A DNA stretch of 20,912 bases. It comes from Glaciecola sp047637355. GTDB lineage: Bacteria > Pseudomonadota > Gammaproteobacteria > Enterobacterales > Alteromonadaceae. Shown in pieces: positions 16,231-20,912 of the stretch. Position numbers and translations under genes: made by a program. The stretch spans positions 1 to 20,912 of the forward strand of contig JBLIKA010000056.1 in assembly GCA_047637355.1 (NCBI GenBank), given 5' to 3'. The stretch's first letter is position 1; the number at the start of each line of letters is the position of its first letter. The notes under the pieces were generated by a model that saw only the letters and a program-made list of their open reading frames with translations, did not search any database and was not told where the DNA came from.

Positions 16231-16656
16231 ATGTATTCAAAACAGACACTAATACTCTTTATAGCCCTAATAGCAATAAGCATTTCAGGGGTTTATTATA
16301 AAAATGTTAATGGTAAAAAGAATCATCAAGAAGAATGTGATTTAACAGTCAAAAAGTGCACTTTTTTATACGAAAAAAATAAAATAAAAGTCAATTTTTT
16401 ATCTCCGATCGTTACTGAAGAAGAAATTTTACTCGCTATTGAGATGCCCCAAGAGTTAAAACTGACAAAAGCTTGGATTGAAGGGGCTAATATGTTCATG
16501 GGTAAAACACCCATTATCAAAGAAGAATACGGTTATGTAACGTTTTTGGGGAGTTGCAGTCTTGCTCAAATGCAGTGGCGATTAAACCTACATGTTGAAA
16601 ATCAAAACGGCCAGGTAAAAACTTACTCAGCCGCTTTCTATACAACAAATGGCTGA
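16231..16656 (+). CDS. Membrane-anchored protein divergent from ccoN, function unknown
   Basis: The product has 141 residues with one N-terminal hydrophobic helix (about 5-22) and a predicted periplasmic domain. The domain has CDLTVKKC (Cys36, Cys43), then a segment rich in metal-binding-type residues, NMFMGKTP (Met88, Met90), and CSLAQMQWRL (Cys109, Met114). The order of small beta strands, a Met pair and a C...W strand is loosely like the periplasmic domain of FixH/YtkA proteins, but I cannot assign the family. It shares the perfect FNR box with ccoN at the class II distance, so it is probably induced with the oxidase. A role in cbb3 or copper assembly is a reasonable inference, not shown. 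It converges on the bacterioferritin gene with a one-base gap. Confidence 0.75.
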   Translation: MYSKQTLILFIALIAISISGVYYKNVNGKKNHQEECDLTVKKCTFLYEKNKIKVNFLSPIVTEEEILLAIEMPQELKLTKAWIEGANMFMGKTPIIKEEYGYVTFLGSCSLAQMQWRLNLHVENQNGQVKTYSAAFYTTNG

Positions 16657-16657
16657 A

Positions 16658-17125
16658 TTACATTTGAGATTGCAGATAATTGGATAATCCCAACATTTCT
16701 ATCAATCCGAGTTGTTGTTCTAACCAATGTGCATGGTCCATCTCAGTGTCATCTAACAAAATCATTAGCATGTCACGAGTTACATAGTCTTTTTCACTTT
16801 CACACATTGCGATAACGTTTCGTAGTTTGTCTGCAACCTCATATTCGACGCGTAAATCGCTTTGTAACATTTCAGGTACGTTTATACCTACTTTGTAACC
16901 AACACGCGTCTGCATATCGGGCTTACCGCCTAAAAACAACATACGCTCTATGAGTTTAGTCGCATGACCTTTCTCATCGTCAAACTCATGATTAATACGT
17001 TCATATAGCTTATGTAAACCCCAGTCTAAGTACATTTGAGAATGCACAAAGTACTGGTCCATTGCTGCTAACTCATAACCAAGGAGGGTGTTTAACCCAC
17101 CAATTATATTTTTATTGCCTTGCAT
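16658..17125 (-). CDS. bfr: Bacterioferritin subunit with ferroxidase centre, no haem Met
   Basis: The product has 155 residues. Aligned by eye to E. coli Bfr, all di-iron ligands are present: Glu18, Glu51, His54, Glu94, and Glu128/His131 (E. coli 127/130, shifted by one inserted residue). Position 52, the Met that binds haem between two subunits in E. coli, is Lys. It should therefore oxidise and store iron but not bind haem by itself. The upstream gene encodes the complementary subunit. The two open frames are separated by a single base, so they are surely cotranscribed and could form one mixed 24-mer. Its stop lies one base from the stop of the convergent gene. Confidence 0.93.
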   Translation of the reverse strand: MQGNKNIIGGLNTLLGYELAAMDQYFVHSQMYLDWGLHKLYERINHEFDDEKGHATKLIERMLFLGGKPDMQTRVGYKVGINVPEMLQSDLRVEYEVADKLRNVIAMCESEKDYVTRDMLMILLDDTEMDHAHWLEQQLGLIEMLGLSNYLQSQM

Positions 17126-17126
17126 A

Positions 17127-17600
17127 TTAATCTTCCTCTACTTGAGACTGAAGGTAGTTTTGAATACCCAACTGTTCGACTTGGTATGCTTGAGTGTCCA
17201 ACCAATCATAGTGCTCCTCTTCGTACTCAAGAATACCAGCTAACATATCCCGAGTTACGAAGTCCAAATGTGACTCGCATAGTGCTATCGCATCTTTCAT
17301 TTGTGGGATTTGCTTAGTCTGGAAACCTGCATCACACTTAAGCATTTCTATCGGATTTTCACCTATGTTTATTTTTCCCAGCATTTGCAAGTTAGGTAAA
17401 CCTTCAAGAAATAAAATCCGGGTTATTATTTCATCTGCTTGTTTCATATCCTTTATGGATTTTTTGTAGCACTTTTCGTTAAGTACCTCAAAACCCCAAT
17501 TTTTGTACATTCGAGCATGTAAAAAATATTGATTAATTGAGGTGAGTTCAGTAATAAGTACTTCATTGAGCACTTTAATGACTTCTGGTTTACCTTTCAT
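17127..17600 (-). CDS. bfr: Bacterioferritin subunit with haem Met52, degraded ferroxidase centre
   Basis: The product has 157 residues and colinear alignment with E. coli Bfr over its full length. Met52, the haem ligand, is kept. Three of the six di-iron ligands have changed: Asp51 for Glu, Gln54 for His and Gln94 for Glu. Glu18, Glu127 and His130 remain. It is unlikely to be an efficient ferroxidase alone, and should supply the haem sites in a mixed shell with the next gene's product. Such paired subunits are known from Neisseria, Pseudomonas putida and Magnetospirillum. A sigma70-like promoter, an FNR-like site and a Fur-like site lie upstream (17656-17744). Confidence 0.93.
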   Translation of the reverse strand: MKGKPEVIKVLNEVLITELTSINQYFLHARMYKNWGFEVLNEKCYKKSIKDMKQADEIITRILFLEGLPNLQMLGKINIGENPIEMLKCDAGFQTKQIPQMKDAIALCESHLDFVTRDMLAGILEYEEEHYDWLDTQAYQVEQLGIQNYLQSQVEED

Positions 17601-17655
17601 TTAGCTACCCTTATGCCTGAAGCAATGACGAATACGTTTCTCTTGATTAACTACT

Positions 17656-17683
17656 AGTATAGAGAGGTTTTGACTAATATCAA
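17656..17683 (-). promoter_or_regulatory. Candidate sigma70 promoter of the bacterioferritin pair
   Basis: On the minus strand, TTGATA (17678-17683) and TATACT (17656-17661) are separated by 16 bases; each matches five of six consensus bases. Transcription would start near 17649, giving a leader of about 50 bases. Confidence 0.6.
17670..17683. promoter_or_regulatory. FNR-like site over the bacterioferritin -35
   Basis: TTGAC-TAAT-ATCAA differs from the FNR consensus at one of ten defined positions. It covers the -35 and part of the spacer of the promoter above, with its centre near -27, where binding would repress. No binding evidence exists beyond the match. Confidence 0.4.
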
Positions 17684-17725
17684 TAATAATGAAAAATAAT
17701 CGTTATATATCAATGCGATACTAAA

Positions 17726-17744
17726 GAGAATGATTTTCATTAAG
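17726..17744. promoter_or_regulatory. Fur-box-like site upstream of the bacterioferritin pair
   Basis: GAGAATGATTTTCATTAAG matches 14 of 19 bases of the Fur consensus and contains the inverted repeat AATGA-TTT-TCATT. It lies about 85 bases upstream of the predicted start of transcription, too far for simple promoter occlusion. A second, weaker AT-rich Fur-like stretch lies nearer the promoter (about 17686-17704). Confidence 0.55.
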
Positions 17745-17770
17745 TATTTGATTACTAGTAATGTTACCGC

Positions 17771-19345
17771 TTAATTTTTTGTGTTGTTTATCATTTCAAA
17801 GCTTTCTTCGGCAAAGCCCAAACCAGCTTCAGCAAAAAAGTTAAATACCTTATCCACGCCCACATCTAGGAGAGGTTGAACTTCATCTTCATACCTTGCA
17901 ATAGCGGCAATTTTCCCGGAGTAAGAAGCGTTTCTGAGTTGATTAGTAATATTTGATGAGTCATCTATTGATGGCAATGCTAATAAAATCAGTTCAATTT
18001 TACTTATATCCACATTTTCCCATAAATCGATATTTTCCCCATCGCCAAGAATAGCAACATAGTTTTGTTCCCTCAGCGAATTAACCTTATCTAAGTCAGC
18101 GTCCATACCTGTAACACCTTCTTCCATCAATTTTGCTAGTGTTTTAAATGCACCTTTTCCAACACGGCCCATACCGATAACGAGTACTTTTGTGTCTCCC
18201 ATTTTGGGGTAAACATCTTCAGGCAAAGAGACTGGTGATTGAAACAGTTTAAGGCGGCCTTTATGAGTATTGTATTGATTGTGTGAACTCTTATAAAGAG
18301 CGCTTGTGAATACAAACGAGAATGAAACACTGAGTGCCATTATGACTAGCCACACACTATCCAGGAGTCCAACGCTTACAGACACAGCCGCTACGATCAG
18401 TCCGAATTCGCTATAATTTGACATCACCAAACTGGAGAGAAAAGAAGTTCGTGCTCGCAGCCTAAATTTGGTAAGTAAAATGAAAAACAAGTAAAACTTA
18501 AGCGGCAACAACAATGTTATTAATAATGCAATGCCCGTAATTTCTAGCGTAGGAAGAGCGGTCAGACCTATGGTTAAAAAGAAACCAATTAGAAAAAGAT
18601 CTTTGAAGCTTAATAACGATTTCGACAATTCATTTGCTTTAGAATGTCCAGCAAGTAATACGCCAAAAATAAGTGCACCTAAGTCGCCCTTAATGCCAAC
18701 AAGTTCAAATAATTGATATCCTCCTAAAGCTAAAATAAAGCCCGTTAGTGGAAGTAATTCACCATGTCCAGATTTGTTCAAAAGTTTGTGCAGCAAAGGA
18801 ACAATGGGTATCAGTAGCAAAAGTAAAAGAGCCCAAGGTGAGGGGATTTCGCCGGTTGCGGCAACCATAAAAAGTACAGCAAAAATATCCTGCATTACTA
18901 AGATACCAATAGCGACCTTGCCATGTCGGGTTCTACTCTCGCCGCTCTCTTCCAATATTTTAACTACGCAAACCGTAGAACTAAAACTAAATGCAAATCC
19001 AATTAAGGCTGCTGTTAGTGCGTCCATGTCGGTGAAGTAGGGTAATCCAATTAAACTTAATAGCAAAAATGCAGCACTGACAAATGCTATCCAGATGGTC
19101 GAATGTAAAAGACTGCTCAACCATATTTCACGTTTTAATAGGTCTTGAATATTCAACTTTAAACCGATAGTAAAAAGCATAATTGTAATGCCAAGATCAG
19201 CAATTTCTTGCAAGCTGCTATTTGTTTCTATCCCCCAAGCATTGAGGGCAAATCCGGCAATCAGGTAGCCAATGAGTGGAGGCAGACTCAATAACCTAAA
19301 ACCAAATCCAAAAACAAAAGCAATTAATAAATAGATGTATTCCAT
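17771..19345 (-). CDS. Kef-type monovalent cation:proton antiporter (CPA2) with TrkA-N domain
   Basis: The product has 524 residues. The first 350 or so form a CPA2 transporter with about 12-13 membrane segments, including MQDIFAV (151-157), where Asp153 sits at the conserved Kef ion-binding position, and FAFSFSSTVCVVKIL (118-131). After a linker, a cytoplasmic nucleotide-binding TrkA-N/RCK domain begins with VLVIGMGRVGKG (GxGxxG at 391-396). It would exchange potassium or sodium for protons in the inner membrane, gated by a nucleotide or glutathione-like ligand. It is shorter than E. coli KefB/KefC (about 600 residues). The closest type may be the Ybal/RosB or KefB-like group, which I cannot settle. 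A perfect palindrome lies upstream. Confidence 0.88.
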   Translation of the reverse strand: MEYIYLLIAFVFGFGFRLLSLPPLIGYLIAGFALNAWGIETNSSLQEIADLGITIMLFTIGLKLNIQDLLKREIWLSSLLHSTIWIAFVSAAFLLLSLIGLPYFTDMDALTAALIGFAFSFSSTVCVVKILEESGESRTRHGKVAIGILVMQDIFAVLFMVAATGEIPSPWALLLLLLIPIVPLLHKLLNKSGHGELLPLTGFILALGGYQLFELVGIKGDLGALIFGVLLAGHSKANELSKSLLSFKDLFLIGFFLTIGLTALPTLEITGIALLITLLLPLKFYLFFILLTKFRLRARTSFLSSLVMSNYSEFGLIVAAVSVSVGLLDSVWLVIMALSVSFSFVFTSALYKSSHNQYNTHKGRLKLFQSPVSLPEDVYPKMGDTKVLVIGMGRVGKGAFKTLAKLMEEGVTGMDADLDKVNSLREQNYVAILGDGENIDLWENVDISKIELILLALPSIDDSSNITNQLRNASYSGKIAAIARYEDEVQPLLDVGVDKVFNFFAEAGLGFAEESFEMINNTKN

Positions 19346-19388
19346 CAGTTTCTTATATTCTCAAATAGTAAAAATAAATGTTTTAGCT

Positions 19389-19404
19389 AATATCGAACGA
19401 TATT
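19389..19404. promoter_or_regulatory. Perfect palindrome upstream of the Kef-type antiporter
   Basis: AATATCG-AA-CGATATT is a perfect inverted repeat with 7-base arms, 44 bases upstream of the antiporter ATG and within the spacer divergent from the diguanylate cyclase gene. Its length and position suit a dimeric repressor of either gene. The cognate regulator is not encoded nearby. Confidence 0.4.
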
Positions 19405-19534
19405 CACTATTAATCGAGTTAATGATGGGTATTATATCTAAAAATTGGGCATCTTATTCAGATAAAACACAACGCATATTATCAATTTTGCATTTTTAGC
19501 AGAACAATAGTATCTTCTCTCCAATAGTAGTAAT

Positions 19535-19580
19535 GTGCAGGGAGTGCAGGCTTAATCTGCGATAGTATACATCGCGATAG
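19535..19580. repeat. Two pairs of short direct repeats before the diguanylate cyclase
   Basis: GTGCAGG occurs at 19535-19541 and 19544-19550 (9-base period). GCGATAG occurs at 19559-19565 and 19574-19580 (15-base period). The second GCGATAG overlaps the probable ribosome binding region of the GTG-started gene at 19590. The copies are short, so chance cannot be excluded. Confidence 0.3.
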
Positions 19581-19589
19581 GTAAATAAT

Positions 19590-20669
19590 GTGATCAACTC
19601 CCAAAACAAAGACAAGATATTATACCACCGTTTTTCGTCAAAATTAGCGTTTGTAACAATCACTATATGCGCAATTGGGTTGCCTGTTAGCATAGGCAAC
19701 TGGATTCAATATGGCTTCAACAATATTCATCTTGTTCACTTTGTCTTTATAGCAGTGGCTGGCGCAATATACTTTAGTTCTTCCAAGCAAAAAATAATCA
19801 TCGACACTATTTTAGTGACTATGTTTTTATCATTTTTAATACTCATTGGTGCCAATGAATACGGTCTATCCATTGGCTTATTAGTCTTGTTAATATCATC
19901 TAGTTTAATAATTGCCGTTTTGCATAATGTTAAGTTTTCTTTTATTTATAGTACTCTAATGGTTATCTTTGTTGCAGGTGCGATATGGTTTCTCAACAAT
20001 AAGCTTATTGTTCCAATTCCAAGCGACAGTCCAACTTTTATAAACGCATTTACTTATTCAATTGTCTCAGTATTGATAAGCTTTGCGTTGATTGGCGTAT
20101 TGCTTATAGAATTGCAATCTGCATTGACGAAATCATTAACTGAAATAGACGCCCATGGCAAACAGCTTGAGTATTTGGCAAACTACGACGCTCTAACTGG
20201 CCTCAGTTCTCCTCGACTTGCGCAAGAGCAACTAGAATTGACATTAAAGATGGCAAAACGTTATGAATTTAAAGCGGCTGTCCTGCATATAGACATAGAC
20301 GGGTTTAGATTAATTAATGAAGCACTTGGCCGCGATGCTGGTGACTATGCGCTAAAAGAAGTTGCCAAACGAATAAAAGAATTAATTAGAGATACCGATA
20401 TCGCTAGTCGTCAAAGTGGTGACGAATTTTTAGTTATTTTATATTATCCAATATCCAAACTAGCCTGTGACATAATATGTAAAAGATTAATAGCCGCATT
20501 TGATGCACGCGTTCCCTACAAGGACCAAGAAATAAAAATTAACCTTAGCATTGGTGTCGCAATCTATCCTGACAATGGTGAGACTCAATTTGAACTGAGA
20601 GCTAAGGCTGATAAAGCAAGACATGTTTCAAAAAATATCCAACAACATAATTTTACATTTGCAGATTGA
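19590..20669 (+). CDS. Membrane diguanylate cyclase with SGDEF active site
   Basis: The product has 359 residues and starts with GTG; the ATG two bases earlier is followed at once by a stop, and AGG lies 9 bases upstream. About six membrane helices occupy residues 17-173 with no recognised sensor family. A short coiled linker leads into a GGDEF domain (about 195-350): YDALTGL (199-205), DIDGF (235-239) with the metal Asp, and the active loop SGDEF (276-280) in place of GGDEF. An RxxD inhibitory site (Arg267-Asp270) lies exactly five residues before it. SGDEF enzymes with activity are known, so it probably makes c-di-GMP with product feedback. It is divergent from the antiporter gene. Confidence 0.9.
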   Translation: MINSQNKDKILYHRFSSKLAFVTITICAIGLPVSIGNWIQYGFNNIHLVHFVFIAVAGAIYFSSSKQKIIIDTILVTMFLSFLILIGANEYGLSIGLLVLLISSSLIIAVLHNVKFSFIYSTLMVIFVAGAIWFLNNKLIVPIPSDSPTFINAFTYSIVSVLISFALIGVLLIELQSALTKSLTEIDAHGKQLEYLANYDALTGLSSPRLAQEQLELTLKMAKRYEFKAAVLHIDIDGFRLINEALGRDAGDYALKEVAKRIKELIRDTDIASRQSGDEFLVILYYPISKLACDIICKRLIAAFDARVPYKDQEIKINLSIGVAIYPDNGETQFELRAKADKARHVSKNIQQHNFTFAD

Positions 20670-20683
20670 TACCGTTTATTAGG

Positions 20684-20725
20684 TTTTACTGTTAGTCAGA
20701 AAAAACTGTATGTCTAACAGTAAAA
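20684..20725. repeat. 12-bp perfect inverted repeat with 18-base loop
   Basis: TTTTACTGTTAG (20684-20695) and CTAACAGTAAAA (20714-20725) are perfect complements. The loop holds a further CAG-AAAAAA-CTG mini-hairpin. It lies 15 bases after the diguanylate cyclase stop. No T run follows on the plus strand (GCAGTGCCCC), so it is not a classical terminator. It could be a processing or stability hairpin, an unusual bidirectional terminator, or a binding site for the next gene. Confidence 0.5.
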
Positions 20726-20787
20726 GCAGTGCCCCTCAAAACAAATCCTCTTAAATTATGCTCTAAAAGACCGGACTATAGAGTTAT

Positions 20788-20815
20788 TTGATTATTTTAA
20801 ATTCCTTACTATAAT
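20788..20815 (+). promoter_or_regulatory. Candidate sigma70 promoter of the last gene
   Basis: TTGATT (20788-20793) and a perfect TATAAT (20810-20815) are separated by 16 bases. The predicted leader is about 45 bases. Confidence 0.6.
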
Positions 20816-20867
20816 TAAATCGTTCAAAAAATGAACTATTTAATTCATTGATAAAAAGGAAAATAAA

Positions 20868-20912
20868 ATGAAACGAATCATAATCACATTAGTTTGCATA
20901 GTATTTAGTTCT
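20868..20912 (+). CDS. Start of an exported protein, cut by the window end
   Basis: Fifteen codons are visible: MKRIIITLVCIVFSS. The basic start followed by a hydrophobic run is a signal peptide, possibly a lipoprotein type, though the lipobox cannot be judged. AAGGA lies 7 bases before the ATG, and a good sigma70-like promoter is upstream. The function cannot be told from this fragment. Confidence 0.75.
   Translation, partial: MKRIIITLVCIVFSS

Noticed and set aside
17751..17762. ATTACTAGTAAT palindrome after the antiporter gene
   Set aside because: It is short, AT-rich and loopless, and without a T run; too likely by chance to call a site or terminator.
1..20912. Search for a defence island, CRISPR array, prophage or integrated element
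   Set aside because: I found no repeat-spacer array, transposase, integrase, toxin-antitoxin pair or restriction gene; the content is mostly housekeeping and respiratory.

Overview
The window looks like chromosomal DNA of a marine gammaproteobacterium, most likely of the Alteromonadales (Alteromonas/Glaciecola/Colwellia/Shewanella type). This rests on low G+C, on protein similarity I recognise by eye, and on the gene order uspE - fnr - TauE/SafE-like - ccoS - ccoI - ccoH - ccoPQON, which is typical of that group. I see no rRNA, tRNA, insertion sequence, phage gene or CRISPR array.

Region 1 (1-2252) is loosely packed accessory DNA. It holds a probably broken ankyrin-repeat gene (66-629, minus), an unrecognised exported protein (738-1268, minus), a small PilZ-like protein (1552-1830, plus) and a 422-base gap with no convincing gene.

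Region 2 (2253-6050, plus strand) has two tight groups. The first is a 3-mercaptopyruvate-type sulfurtransferase overlapping a LysE/RhtB exporter. The second is a membrane protein, a Bax-type N-acetylglucosaminidase and a DUF2987-like exported protein, all three overlapping.

Region 3 (6051-16007, minus strand) is a respiration block. ccoN, ccoO, ccoQ and ccoP encode the cbb3 cytochrome c oxidase and end in a clear Rho-independent terminator. ccoH, ccoI (copper ATPase), ccoS and a TauE/SafE-family membrane protein for assembly follow, then fnr (oxygen-sensing Fe-S regulator), uspE and an RssA-like patatin. A perfect FNR box (16171-16184) lies upstream of ccoN, so the block encodes both the oxidase and the probable regulator of its own promoter.

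Region 4 (16231-20912) begins with a small membrane-anchored protein divergent from ccoN that shares the FNR box. Two adjacent bacterioferritin genes follow (minus). One keeps the ferroxidase ligands and lacks the haem methionine; the other keeps the methionine and lacks three ferroxidase ligands. This suggests a two-subunit ferritin. Upstream of the pair are a sigma70-like promoter, an FNR-like site and a Fur-like site. Then come a Kef-type cation/proton antiporter (minus), a membrane diguanylate cyclase with an SGDEF active site (plus), a 12-bp perfect inverted repeat, and the first 15 codons of an exported protein that runs off the window.

The points most worth following are the uncharacterised gene that shares the cbb3 FNR box, the complementary bacterioferritin pair with its stacked regulatory sites, and several unassigned palindromes in divergent intergenic regions.
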